The position numbers were made by a program, and so were the translations under genes. From Lentisalinibacter sp037382365 (GTDB lineage: Bacteria > Pseudomonadota > Gammaproteobacteria > Steroidobacterales > Woeseiaceae): a stretch of 29,588 nt of DNA. Of the stretch, positions 16,708 through 25,377 are shown in pieces. The stretch is taken from NCBI GenBank assembly GCA_037382365.1, contig JARRPZ010000048.1, positions 1 to 29,588 of the forward strand, in the 5' to 3' direction. How positions within the stretch are numbered: position 1 is the stretch's first letter; each line of letters starts with the position of its first letter. A model generated the notes under the pieces. The model did not search any database. It saw only the letters and a list, made by a program, of their open reading frames with translations, and had not been told where the DNA came from.

Positions 16708-19700
16708 GTGACCGAAAACTGCCTGCTGGTACTGCCTGGCGCGGAGGCCCTGTCGGAATTCCGGATCCGGCGGTTGCAGGCTCGTATCAGGCCGCTGCTG
16801 CCCGGACTGACGGGTCTCGAGGCAGCGCATCGCTATTTCGTCGAGGCCCGCCGCGCGCTCGACGACGATGAACTCGAGGTGCTGGGCGCACTGCTCGGCG
16901 TACGGGCGGAACCGGGGCGAGAGTCGGGCGCCGTTCTCGTCGCCACGCCCCGTATCGGGACCATCTCTCCCTGGTCCAGCAAGGCCACCGATATCGTGCA
17001 TGCCTGCGGGCTCGACGCCGTCGTCCGGGTCGAGCGAGGCACACGCTGGCGCCTCGTCGGTGTCGAGCCGGGAGCGGCCTCACTGGACGGGGTTGCGGCC
17101 CTGCTCCACGACCGGATGACGGAGAGTGTCTTCCGCGATACGGCGGATGTGGCGGCGATGTTCGCCCACCGGGAGCCGGCACCCCAGCGGCGGGTCCCGC
17201 TGCGAGGCCGGGGCCGGGAGGCCCTCCGGGCGGCCAACCGGGATCTCGGTCTGGCGCTGGCGGAGGAAGAGATCGACTACCTCGCCGAAGCCTACCGGGC
17301 GCTCGACCGTGATCCGACCGACACGGAACTGATGATGTTCGCTCAGGCGAATTCCGAGCATTGTCGGCACAAGATCTTCAATGCGGAGTGGACCATCGAC
17401 GGCGAACGCCAGCCCCGCAGCCTGTTCGCGATGATTCGGGAATCCACGGCGGCCTCTCCCGACGGCATCCTCTCCGCCTACAGCGACAACGCCGCCGTGA
17501 TCGAGGGCTGGGACGGCGAGCGGCTCACACCTGAGCCGGTCACCCGCCGTTACCGCTACGTGAGCGAGCCGATCCATATCCTCATGAAGGTCGAGACCCA
17601 CAATCACCCCACGGCCATTTCGCCGTTCCCGGGCGCCGCGACCGGATCCGGCGGCGAAATCCGCGACGAGGGCGCGACCGGTCTGGGAGCCGCCCCGAAG
17701 GCCGGCCTGACCGGATTCACGGTGTCCCACCTGCACATACCGGAAGCGCCACGCCCCTGGGAGCGGGCGACGGGCCGGCCCGATCGCATCGCCTCCGCGA
17801 TGGACATCATGCTGGAGGGACCGATCGGCGCCGCCTCGTTCAACAACGAGTTCGGCCGGCCCAATCTCGCCGGCTATTTCCGCGCCTGGGAGGCGTGCCC
17901 GGACTGGCTCCCGCCGGGGGAGAGTCGCGGCTATCACAAGCCGATAATGATCGCCGGCGGCGTCGGCAACGTGCGTGCGGAGCATGCGGTCAAGGGCGAC
18001 GTGCCCGCCGGCACCCGTCTGATCGTTCTGGGCGGCCCGGCGATGCTGATCGGCCTCGGCGGCGGTGCGGCCTCGAGCCTGGCCAGTGGCGCCAGCACCG
18101 AGGAGCTCGACTTCGCCTCGGTGCAACGGGGCAATCCGGAGATGCAGCGACGGGCGCAGGAGGTCATCGACCAGTGCTGGGCCCGCGGCCGCGACAACCC
18201 GATCCTCCTCATCCACGACGTGGGCGCCGGCGGGCTCTCGAACGCCGTGCCGGAGGCGGTCGATCACAGCAAGCGGGGCGGTCGTTTCGAACTGCGGGAA
18301 GTGCCCAACGATGAACCGGGCATGAGCCCGATGGCGATCTGGTGCAACGAGGCCCAGGAGCGATACGTGCTGATCGTCGCCGAAGACCGCCTGGCTGAAT
18401 TCGCCACCGTGTGCCGCCGCGAGCGTTGTCCGTACGCCGTGCTCGGTGAGATCACGGATGACGGGCGGCTGGTCGTGACGGATCGCTGGTTCGGCGAGCC
18501 GGCAGTGGACCTGCCGATGGACGTATTGCTGGGACGCACGCCGCGCCTGCAGCGAGAGGCGGAGCGGGAGCCGGCACCGGCGACGGCGCTCGTGACGGAC
18601 GACATCGATCTGGCCGAAGCCTGCAGGCGGGTGCTGAGTCACCCGACGGTGGCGGACAAGTCCTTTCTCATCCACATCGGTGACCGTACGGTCGGCGGGC
18701 TGACGGTCCGGGATCAGCTCGTCGGCCCCTGGCAGGTGCCGGTGAGCGACGTGGCGGTCACCTGCTCGGGCTTCCGCGGCCATACCGGCGAGGCCATGGC
18801 CATGGGCGAACGGACACCGCTCGCGCTGCTGGACGGGCCGGCCTCCGGCCGCATGGCGGTGGCGGAGGCGGTGACCAATATCGCGGCGGCGTCCATCGGT
18901 GATATCTCGCGCATCCGGCTGTCCGCCAACTGGATGGCCGCGGCGGGTCACCCTGGCGAGGACGCGAAACTCTATGACACCGTGCGCGCCGTGGGCCTGG
19001 AGCTCTGCCCGGCGCTGGGGATCGCCATCCCGGTAGGCAAGGATTCGCTGTCGATGCGTACCGCGTGGCAGCAGGATGGCGAGGACCGCCAGGTCGTGGC
19101 CCCGGTCTCCCTGATCGTGTCGGCCTTCGCGCCGGTGGACGATGTGCGGCGTACCCTGACGCCGCGGCTGCAGGCGACGGACGAGCCGTCCCACCTGTTG
19201 CTGATCGACCTGTCCGCCGGTGCCGATCGGCTCGGCGGCTCGTGTCTGGCCCAGTGTTACGACCGACACGACGGCGACCCCGCCGACCTGGACGACCCGG
19301 CGCGGTTGCGGGCATTCTTCGCCGCCATCCAGCGCCTGAATCGGGACGGCCACCTGCTCGCCTACCACGACCGCTCGGACGGCGGACTCTTCGCCTGCGC
19401 CGCCGAGATGCTGTTTGCCGGGCGCGTCGGCATCGATCTGCGGCCGCGAATCGGTTCCGGCGGCGTGCTCGGCGCCGTGTTCGCGGAAGAGCCGGGTGCT
19501 CTCGTCCAGGTTGGCGGCGCGGCGCTGGCGGAGGTCGAATCGGTGCTCGCGGAAGCGGGACTCGCCGAATGCATCCACCGGGTGGGCCGATCCCGCGACG
19601 ACCAGCGTCTCGTGCTGCATGCGGACGGCCGCGAGTTCGCGTTCGAGCGCAGCGATCTGCAGCAGGTGTGGGCGGAGACGAGCTATCGGCTCCAGGCGCG

Positions 19701-20604
19701 CCGGGACAATCCGGAGACGGCCGCGGAGCAGTACGCCGCGATCGCCGACGACGATGATCCGGGCCTGAACGCGGTGCTGACTTTCGACGTCCGCGAGGAC
19801 GTGACCGCACCCTGCATCGCCGGCCGTGCCCGGCCGAGAGTGGCGATATTGCGTGAGCAGGGGGTCAACAGCCAGCGTGAGATGGCGGCGGCTTTCCTGG
19901 CTGCCGGCTTCGACGCGACGGACGTCCACATGAGCGATCTCGCCGGCGGCACGGAACGCCTGCAGGACTACATCGGACTCGTTGCCTGCGGCGGCTTCTC
20001 CTACGGGGACGTGCTGGGCGCCGGCGGCGGCTGGGCGAAGTCCATCCTCTACGACGAGGGGATGCGGGAGCGGTTCGCGGCGTTCTTCGCACGTCCCGAC
20101 ACGTTCACCCTCGGCGTCTGCAACGGCTGTCAGATGCTCGCCACCCTGAAAGATCTGATACCCGGCGCGGGCCACTGGCCCCGATTCCTGCGCAACCGTT
20201 CCGAGCAGTTCGAGGCTCGGCTGTCGCTCGTGCAGATAGAGGAGTCGCCGTCGCTCCTGCTGGCGGGGATGGCGGGATCACGCCTGCCGATCGTGACTTC
20301 CCACGGTGAGGGCCGCGCGGACTTCGCGACGGCGGCGGACCGGGAGGCCTGTGAGGCGGGGGGGCTGATCGCGGTCCGCTACGTGGACAACCGGGGAGCA
20401 CCCACCGAGCGTTATCCGGCAAACCCGAACGGTTCACCGGGCGGAATCTGCGCCCTGACCTCCAGCGACGGCCGCGCCACCATCATCATGCCCCATCCGG
20501 AACGTGTGGCGCGCACGGTGCAGAATTCCTGGCATCCGGAGGACTGGGGCGAGGAGGGTGGTTGGGCGCGCCTCTTCCGCAATGCCCGGGTCGCCGTGGG
20601 ATAG
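16708..20604 (+). CDS. purL: phosphoribosylformylglycinamidine (FGAM) synthase
   Basis: PurL converts FGAR, glutamine and ATP to FGAM in step four of purine synthesis. The 1298 residues match the large single-chain form of gammaproteobacteria. A PurS-like N-terminal region is followed by the signature FAQANSEHCRHKIFNAEW. Two PurM-like halves follow, with KVETHNHPTAISPFPGAATG and GGAASS in the first. A class I glutamine amidotransferase begins near residue 1044. Its triad is Cys1138 in GVCNGCQM, with His1263 and Glu1265 in MPHPERVAR. The start is GTG 16708, with no strong ribosome site. The frameshifted DUF1820 frame would end in the overlapping GTGA, while the natural DUF1820 stop lies 16 bases upstream. 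It ends 13 bases from a convergent gene. Confidence 0.97.
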   Translation: MTENCLLVLPGAEALSEFRIRRLQARIRPLLPGLTGLEAAHRYFVEARRALDDDELEVLGALLGVRAEPGRESGAVLVATPRIGTISPWSSKATDIVHACGLDAVVRVERGTRWRLVGVEPGAASLDGVAALLHDRMTESVFRDTADVAAMFAHREPAPQRRVPLRGRGREALRAANRDLGLALAEEEIDYLAEAYRALDRDPTDTELMMFAQANSEHCRHKIFNAEWTIDGERQPRSLFAMIRESTAASPDGILSAYSDNAAVIEGWDGERLTPEPVTRRYRYVSEPIHILMKVETHNHPTAISPFPGAATGSGGEIRDEGATGLGAAPKAGLTGFTVSHLHIPEAPRPWERATGRPDRIASAMDIMLEGPIGAASFNNEFGRPNLAGYFRAWEACPDWLPPGESRGYHKPIMIAGGVGNVRAEHAVKGDVPAGTRLIVLGGPAMLIGLGGGAASSLASGASTEELDFASVQRGNPEMQRRAQEVIDQCWARGRDNPILLIHDVGAGGLSNAVPEAVDHSKRGGRFELREVPNDEPGMSPMAIWCNEAQERYVLIVAEDRLAEFATVCRRERCPYAVLGEITDDGRLVVTDRWFGEPAVDLPMDVLLGRTPRLQREAEREPAPATALVTDDIDLAEACRRVLSHPTVADKSFLIHIGDRTVGGLTVRDQLVGPWQVPVSDVAVTCSGFRGHTGEAMAMGERTPLALLDGPASGRMAVAEAVTNIAAASIGDISRIRLSANWMAAAGHPGEDAKLYDTVRAVGLELCPALGIAIPVGKDSLSMRTAWQQDGEDRQVVAPVSLIVSAFAPVDDVRRTLTPRLQATDEPSHLLLIDLSAGADRLGGSCLAQCYDRHDGDPADLDDPARLRAFFAAIQRLNRDGHLLAYHDRSDGGLFACAAEMLFAGRVGIDLRPRIGSGGVLGAVFAEEPGALVQVGGAALAEVESVLAEAGLAECIHRVGRSRDDQRLVLHADGREFAFERSDLQQVWAETSYRLQARRDNPETAAEQYAAIADDDDPGLNAVLTFDVREDVTAPCIAGRARPRVAILREQGVNSQREMAAAFLAAGFDATDVHMSDLAGGTERLQDYIGLVACGGFSYGDVLGAGGGWAKSILYDEGMRERFAAFFARPDTFTLGVCNGCQMLATLKDLIPGAGHWPRFLRNRSEQFEARLSLVQIEESPSLLLAGMAGSRLPIVTSHGEGRADFATAADREACEAGGLIAVRYVDNRGAPTERYPANPNGSPGGICALTSSDGRATIIMPHPERVARTVQNSWHPEDWGEEGGWARLFRNARVAVG

Positions 20605-20617
20605 TATCCGCCGACGC

Positions 20618-21310
20618 TCAGCCCGCGTCACGATCCGCCGCGCTCTCGCGCACGAAGAACTGTCTCACCTTGAGAGCCCGGGTGAGTTTCGCGCGGCGCA
20701 CCAACAACTGATAGAACAGATCCTTGGACAGTTCCAGAAGGACACCGGCCTCGGCCCGCCCGAGCTCGGGCAGCGGGGCGTGCTCCGGCGAGCCGTCGAA
20801 CAGCGTTCGTCGGGCCGGCTGGAACAGCTCGTCGTCCAGGCCGGCGAGTTTCTTCGCCGACATCACGATGTCGAAGGCCGCGAGCTTGCCGCCGTCGCCG
20901 GCTGCGGTGAATGCGCTTTCTGCCGTGCGACGGCACATGGACGCAAAGGCATTGAAATGGCCGTCGCTGTAACAGCCCAGTGCCTCCCGGAACAGGGCGG
21001 CCGTTTCGTCCGGCAGGTGATTGAACGGGAACGTTTCCTTCGGCCTCTCCAGTTCCGCGAAGTTGCTGTACAGCTCGATCCGGGTCCCCGTGTACTCCCT
21101 GACCGAGAAACGCAGGAATACCGGCGCCGTGCAGGAGTCGCACTGGAACACCAGTCCCACCCGGGTCGGGCGCGTGCGCAGCAGCAGGTCCACGTCCGGC
21201 ACGGACTGAGGCGTCATGTGCGCATAGACGTCGCAATACGGACACTCGAGGGCGAAGCGCCCGTCCCCGCTCGTCCGCAGTCCTTCTTCCCGGTCCAGGC
21301 AGAAGCTCAT
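20618..21310 (-). CDS. conserved hypothetical protein, zinc ribbon plus DUF4145-like domain
   Basis: The 230-residue product has two CxxC knuckles, ECPYC near residue 23 and QCDSC near residue 56, which probably hold one zinc ion. The remainder is helical and resembles DUF4145: FREALGCYSDGHFNAF then ASMCRRTAESAF, a lysine/leucine-rich stretch, and a closing basic helix. DUF4145 domains often occur in defence or nucleic-acid-linked proteins, but here the gene sits 10 bases downstream of ettA. Its ribosome site, GGGGGAGAG, abuts the ATG at 21310. It is therefore co-transcribed with ettA. No signal peptide or membrane segment is seen. The domain match is from memory and moderate; the function is unknown. 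Confidence 0.72.
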   Translation of the reverse strand: MSFCLDREEGLRTSGDGRFALECPYCDVYAHMTPQSVPDVDLLLRTRPTRVGLVFQCDSCTAPVFLRFSVREYTGTRIELYSNFAELERPKETFPFNHLPDETAALFREALGCYSDGHFNAFASMCRRTAESAFTAAGDGGKLAAFDIVMSAKKLAGLDDELFQPARRTLFDGSPEHAPLPELGRAEAGVLLELSKDLFYQLLVRRAKLTRALKVRQFFVRESAADRDAG

Positions 21311-21320
21311 CTCTCCCCCG

Positions 21321-22994
21321 TCAGGCGGTCAGCCTCCGGTAGCGTATGCGCTGCGGACGGTCCGCCTGGTCGCCGAAGCGCCGCTTGCGGTCGTCCTCGT
21401 ATTCCTGGTAGTTGCCGGCGAACCAGGTCACCTGGCTCTCGCCCTCGTACGCCAGGATGTGGGTGGCGATGCGGTCCAGGAACCACCGGTCGTGCGAGAT
21501 CACGATGGCCGACCCCGGGAATTCCAGCAGTGCCTGCTCCAGGGCCCGGAGAGTCTCCACGTCCAGATCGTTGGTCGGTTCGTCCAGGAGCAGCAGGTTG
21601 CCGCCGTCGCGCAGGACCTTGGCCAGATGCACCCGGTTGCGCTCGCCGCCGGACAGGAGACCGATCTTCTTCTGCTGATCGCCGCCGCGGAAATTGAATC
21701 GCCCGACATACGCCCGGGAGGGCGTCTCGTAGTTGCCGACCTTGAGGACGTCCTGACCGTTGGAGATCTCCTCCCACACGGTCTTCTCGTCGTCCAGGCT
21801 CTGGCGCGACTGGTCGACATAGGCGAGCTTCACGGTGTCGCCGAGGCGCAGCGTGCCGTTGTCCGGCTGCTCGGTGCCGGTAATCATGCGCAGCAGGGTG
21901 GTCTTGCCGGCCCCGTTCGGGCCGATCACGCCGACGATGCCGCCGGGGGGGAGACTGAAGCTGAGATCCTCCATCAGGAGCTTCTCGCCGTAGCCCTTGG
22001 CGACACCGTCGAGTTCCAGCACCACGTCGCCGAGCCGCGGGCCGGGCGGGATGTAGATCTCGTTCGTCTCGTTGCGGCTCTGGTAGTCCCGGGAGGAGAG
22101 TTCCTCGAAGCGCCTGAGGCGTGCCTTGGCCTTCGCCTGACGACCCCGCGGGTTCTGGCGTACCCACTCGAGTTCCGCCTGTATGGCCTTGCGTCGGGCC
22201 TGCTCGGTCTTCTCCTCCTGGGCGAGGCGCATGTCCTTCTGTTCGAGCCAGGAAGAATAATTGCCCTGCCACGGGATCCCGTAGCCGCGATCCAGCTCCA
22301 GGATCCAGCCGGCCACGTTGTCCAGGAAGTAGCGGTCATGGGTGACCGCGATCACCGTGCCCGGATATTCCTCGAGGAAACGCTCCAGCCAGGCCACCGA
22401 TTCCGCGTCGAGATGGTTGGTGGGCTCGTCCAGCAGCAGCATGTCCGGTTTGGAGAGCAGCAGGCGACAGAGCGCCACCCGCCGGCGCTCACCGCCGGAG
22501 AGCCGGGTCACGTCGGCCTCCCATTCCGGCAATCGCAGCGCGTCGGCCGCCACCTCGAGCTGGCGTTCGAGCTCCCAGGCATTCGCGGCGTCGATGGCAT
22601 CCTGCAGCCGACCCTGTTCCTCCAGCAGTGCCGCCATCTCATCGTCGTCCATCGGCTCGGCGAACTTCATGCTGATCTCGTTGAAGCGGTCGATGAGTGC
22701 CTTGGTCTCGGCGACGCCTTCCTCCACGTTGCCACGCACGTCCTTGGACGGGTCCAGTTCGGGCTCCTGGGGCAGATAGCCGATCCTGATGCCGGGCTGG
22801 GGCCTCGCCTCGCCCTCGAATTCCTTGTCGAGGCCTGCCATGATCCGCAGCAGCGTGGATTTCCCGGCGCCGTTCAGCCCGAGCACGCCGATCTTGGCGC
22901 CGGGGAAGAACGACAACGAGATGTCGTGCAGGATGTAACGCTTGGGCGGCACTACTTTCGCCACCCGGTTCATTGTGTAAATGTATTGAGCCAT
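21321..22994 (-). CDS. ettA: energy-dependent translational throttle protein EttA (ABC-F)
   Basis: EttA is a cytoplasmic ABC-F ATPase that binds the ribosomal E site and gates the first peptide bond according to ATP/ADP level. The 557 residues hold two nucleotide-binding domains. Walker A motifs are GLNGAGKS (39-46) and GPNGAGKT. Signatures are LSGGERRRVALCRLL and LSGGERNRVHLAKVL. Walker B segments are LLLDEPTNHLD and LLLDEPTNDLD, both with intact catalytic Glu. The acidic arm insertion (DDDEMAALLEEQGRLQDAI) is present. The N-terminus AQYIYTMNRV is diagnostic for EttA as against Uup or other ABC-F proteins. It is transcribed away from the AcuC-like gene, with a 99-base spacer, and a DUF4145-like gene follows. 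Confidence 0.96.
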   Translation of the reverse strand: MAQYIYTMNRVAKVVPPKRYILHDISLSFFPGAKIGVLGLNGAGKSTLLRIMAGLDKEFEGEARPQPGIRIGYLPQEPELDPSKDVRGNVEEGVAETKALIDRFNEISMKFAEPMDDDEMAALLEEQGRLQDAIDAANAWELERQLEVAADALRLPEWEADVTRLSGGERRRVALCRLLLSKPDMLLLDEPTNHLDAESVAWLERFLEEYPGTVIAVTHDRYFLDNVAGWILELDRGYGIPWQGNYSSWLEQKDMRLAQEEKTEQARRKAIQAELEWVRQNPRGRQAKAKARLRRFEELSSRDYQSRNETNEIYIPPGPRLGDVVLELDGVAKGYGEKLLMEDLSFSLPPGGIVGVIGPNGAGKTTLLRMITGTEQPDNGTLRLGDTVKLAYVDQSRQSLDDEKTVWEEISNGQDVLKVGNYETPSRAYVGRFNFRGGDQQKKIGLLSGGERNRVHLAKVLRDGGNLLLLDEPTNDLDVETLRALEQALLEFPGSAIVISHDRWFLDRIATHILAYEGESQVTWFAGNYQEYEDDRKRRFGDQADRPQRIRYRRLTA

Positions 22995-23037
22995 GTCGTC
23001 CCGAAGAAGTATCAGTCAGCAGTGCGATCGTCGGTTC

Positions 23038-23066
23038 ATTATGGGTGATGGCTCCCATGCTGGCCA
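23038..23066 (-). promoter_or_regulatory. candidate ettA promoter
   Basis: On the minus strand CATAAT (23043-23038) matches five of six -10 positions. TGGCCA (23066-23061) matches four of six -35 positions, with a 17-base spacer. The start of transcription would fall about 36 bases before the ettA ATG. The site overlaps the upstream edge of the divergent deacetylase gene. Confidence 0.38.
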
Positions 23067-23093
23067 GTGCGCCGGCGCGCCCGGAACGGCGTC

Positions 23094-24047
23094 GTGAGTG
23101 CCCGGGCAGTCCGCGTCTACAAGGGCGCCTCGCTCGCCCGTTACGGCTTCGGCGAAGGCCACCCCTTCGGTCCCGATCGCCACGACGTCTTCCATGACGG
23201 CCTGATGGAAGCCGGCATGGACGTTGAGGTGAGCTACGCAGATCCCTGCGATGCGGACCGGGACGTGATCGCGCTGTTCCACGCCGACGCGTACATCGAC
23301 CGGGTGCTGCAGGCGTCCGCGACAGGGCGGGGATGGCTCGATTCCGGTGATACGCCGGCATTCCCCGGCATCTACGAAGCCGCGGCCACCGTCGTCGGGA
23401 CAGTGCGCGATGCGGTCGATTCGATCATGGCGGGCGATTGCGGAGCGACGTTCATACCCATCGCCGGCCTGCACCACGCCCGGCGCGACACCGCCGGCGG
23501 CTTCTGCGTGTTCAACGACTGCGGCGTGGCCATCGAGTATCTGCGACGCCAGTACGGCCTGCGCCGCGTGGCCTACGTGGATATCGATGCGCATCACGGG
23601 GACGGTGTGTTCTACGGGTTCGAGGACGACCCGGACCTCCTGTTCGCGGACATCCACGAAGACGGGCGCTTCCTGTATCCGGGTACCGGCCATCGCTGGG
23701 AGACCGGCAGCGGCGCCGCCGAGGGCACCAAACTCAACATCCCGATGCCGCCGGGCGCGGACGACGAAGTATTCCGGGTCGCGTGGGAACAAATCGAGAC
23801 CTATCTCGAGAAAGGCCGGCCGGAATTCATCCTCCTCCAGTGCGGTGCCGATGCCATGGCGGGTGACCCCATCACCCATCTCGGCTACAGCGAGGCCGCC
23901 TATGCCCACGCCGCCTCCCGCCTGGCCGCGATCGCCGCCGAGCATTGCGAGGGTCGTCTGCTCGCGACCGGTGGCGGCGGCTACAACCGGCGCAACCTGG
24001 CGGTGGCCTGGCGAGCCGTTGTGAGAAGCCTCCTCGACGCCCGGTGA
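23094..24047 (+). CDS. histone-deacetylase family protein, AcuC-like
   Basis: The 317-residue enzyme belongs to the arginase/deacetylase fold that removes acetyl groups from lysines or small amines using zinc. Visible motifs are GFGEGHPFGPDRHD near the N-terminus and GLHHARRDTAGGFCVFNDC with the catalytic His pair. VDIDAHHGDGVFYGF supplies the zinc-binding Asp and His, LQCGADAMAGD supplies the second zinc Asp, and GGGGYN holds the catalytic Tyr. It is cytoplasmic. The start is uncertain: GTG 23094 begins near the first conserved residues, while GTG 23067 would add nine Arg-rich residues; neither has a good ribosome site. AcuC in Bacillus deacetylates AcsA, and an acs gene lies 8 kb away, but acetylpolyamine or other substrates are equally possible. 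Confidence 0.85.
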   Translation: MSARAVRVYKGASLARYGFGEGHPFGPDRHDVFHDGLMEAGMDVEVSYADPCDADRDVIALFHADAYIDRVLQASATGRGWLDSGDTPAFPGIYEAAATVVGTVRDAVDSIMAGDCGATFIPIAGLHHARRDTAGGFCVFNDCGVAIEYLRRQYGLRRVAYVDIDAHHGDGVFYGFEDDPDLLFADIHEDGRFLYPGTGHRWETGSGAAEGTKLNIPMPPGADDEVFRVAWEQIETYLEKGRPEFILLQCGADAMAGDPITHLGYSEAAYAHAASRLAAIAAEHCEGRLLATGGGGYNRRNLAVAWRAVVRSLLDAR

Positions 24048-24072
24048 CGCTTGCGCGTCGCCCGCATACAAT
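24044..24072 (+). promoter_or_regulatory. candidate promoter of the glyA-nrdR-rib-nusB operon
   Basis: GTGACG (24044-24049, four of six) and TACAAT (24067-24072, five of six) are separated by 17 bases. The predicted transcript start is near 24079, 30 bases before the glyA ATG. No riboswitch or NrdR box is evident in the 61-base spacer. Confidence 0.45.
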
Positions 24073-24108
24073 GACGCGATCCCCAAGCGCTCGAACCGGA
24101 GGCACCGG

Positions 24109-25359
24109 ATGTATCCAGAGACGATGAGTATCGCCAGCTTCGACGAGGAACTCGCTTCGGCGATGGCCGAGGAGGCGAGGCGGCAGGAGGAGCACATCGA
24201 GCTGATCGCCTCGGAGAATTATGCCAGCCCCCGGGTGCTGGAGGCCCAGGGTTCCGTCCTGACGAACAAGTACGCCGAGGGTTATCCCGGCAAGCGCTAT
24301 TACGGTGGCTGTGAGTACGTCGACATCGCGGAGCGGCTCGCCATCGACCGGGCCAGGGAGCTGTTCGGCGCCGATTACGCCAACGTGCAGCCCCATTCCG
24401 GGTCGCAGGCGAATGCCGCGGCCTATCTCGCTCTCCTGAAGCCAGGCGACGCGATCCTCGGCATGAGTCTCTCGGACGGCGGTCATCTCACTCACGGTGC
24501 GGCGCCGAATTTCTCGGGGAAGCTGTTCGACGCGCACCAGTACGGCGTGGACGACAACGGCTACATCGATTACGAAGAAGTCGCAGAGCTGGCGGAGCGG
24601 CACCGGCCGAAGATGATCATCGCGGGCTTCTCCGCCTATTCCCGCGTCGTGGACTGGCAGCGCTTCCGCGATATCGCGGATGCGGTCGGCGCCTGGCTGC
24701 TCGTCGACATGGCGCATGTCGCCGGTCTGGTCGCCGCCGGCGTGTACCCGAATCCCGTGCCGGTGGCGGACGTGGTTACCACGACCACGCACAAGACGCT
24801 GAGAGGGCCGCGGGGCGGACTGATCCTCGCGCGGGAGAACGACGAGATCACGAAGAAGTTCAACTCGCTCGTCTTCCCCGGCACCCAGGGCGGCCCCCTC
24901 ATGCATGTGATCGCGGCCAAGGCGGTCGCTTTCCTCGAGGCCATGGCGCCGGAGTTCCGTGACTATCAGCAGCAGGTGATCGACAATGCCCGGGCGATGG
25001 CCGACGAACTCATGGCCCGTGGTCACCGGATCGTCTCCGGCGGCACGGACAATCATCTGTTCCTGGTCGACCTGATCGAGAGGGACATCACCGGCAAGGA
25101 TGCGGACGCCGCGCTCGGCAACGCCAATATCACCGTGAACAAGAATACCGTGCCGAACGAGCCACGCTCGCCATTCGTGACCAGCGGACTGCGTATGGGC
25201 ACGCCCGCGGTGACGACGCGGGGCTTCGGCGACGCCGAATGCCGGCAGCTCGCCAACTGGATCGCCGACGTCCTCGACGACATCAGCGACGAGGGCCGTA
25301 TCGCCGGCGTCCGGGCGGAGGTGCTCGACATCTGCCGTCGGTTTCCGGTGTACGGCTGA
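24109..25359 (+). CDS. glyA: serine hydroxymethyltransferase
   Basis: GlyA interconverts serine and glycine with tetrahydrofolate and is the main source of one-carbon units. The 416-residue protein contains ELIASENYASPRVLEAQGS, KYAEGYPGKRYYGG, NVQPHSGSQAN and the PLP-binding segment VVTTTTHKTLRGPRGG, with Lys229 as the Schiff-base lysine. The numbering agrees with that of E. coli GlyA. ATG 24109 follows GGAGG with 6 bases of spacing; a second ATG at 24124 is less likely. nrdR begins 18 bases after the stop. It is the first gene of a tight operon continuing to nusB. It supplies glycine and formyl groups for purine synthesis, as does the PurL pathway. Confidence 0.97.
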   Translation: MYPETMSIASFDEELASAMAEEARRQEEHIELIASENYASPRVLEAQGSVLTNKYAEGYPGKRYYGGCEYVDIAERLAIDRARELFGADYANVQPHSGSQANAAAYLALLKPGDAILGMSLSDGGHLTHGAAPNFSGKLFDAHQYGVDDNGYIDYEEVAELAERHRPKMIIAGFSAYSRVVDWQRFRDIADAVGAWLLVDMAHVAGLVAAGVYPNPVPVADVVTTTTHKTLRGPRGGLILARENDEITKKFNSLVFPGTQGGPLMHVIAAKAVAFLEAMAPEFRDYQQQVIDNARAMADELMARGHRIVSGGTDNHLFLVDLIERDITGKDADAALGNANITVNKNTVPNEPRSPFVTSGLRMGTPAVTTRGFGDAECRQLANWIADVLDDISDEGRIAGVRAEVLDICRRFPVYG

Positions 25360-25377
25360 CGCCCGGGAGGCGTTGCG

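Noticed and set aside
17080..20175. A 1031-codon open frame on the strand opposite purL
   Set aside because: It is a composition shadow of a GC-rich gene. The sense strand encodes a complete PurL with all catalytic motifs, and the antisense product shows no recognisable domain.
21459..23048. A 529-codon open frame opposite ettA
   Set aside because: EttA is intact on the minus strand with every ABC-F motif; the opposite frame is a shadow.
24043..24062. Hairpin over the deacetylase stop codon as a terminator
   Set aside because: The stem (8 pairs with one G-U, loop TTGC) is good but no T-run follows, and it overlaps the candidate glyA -35 element.
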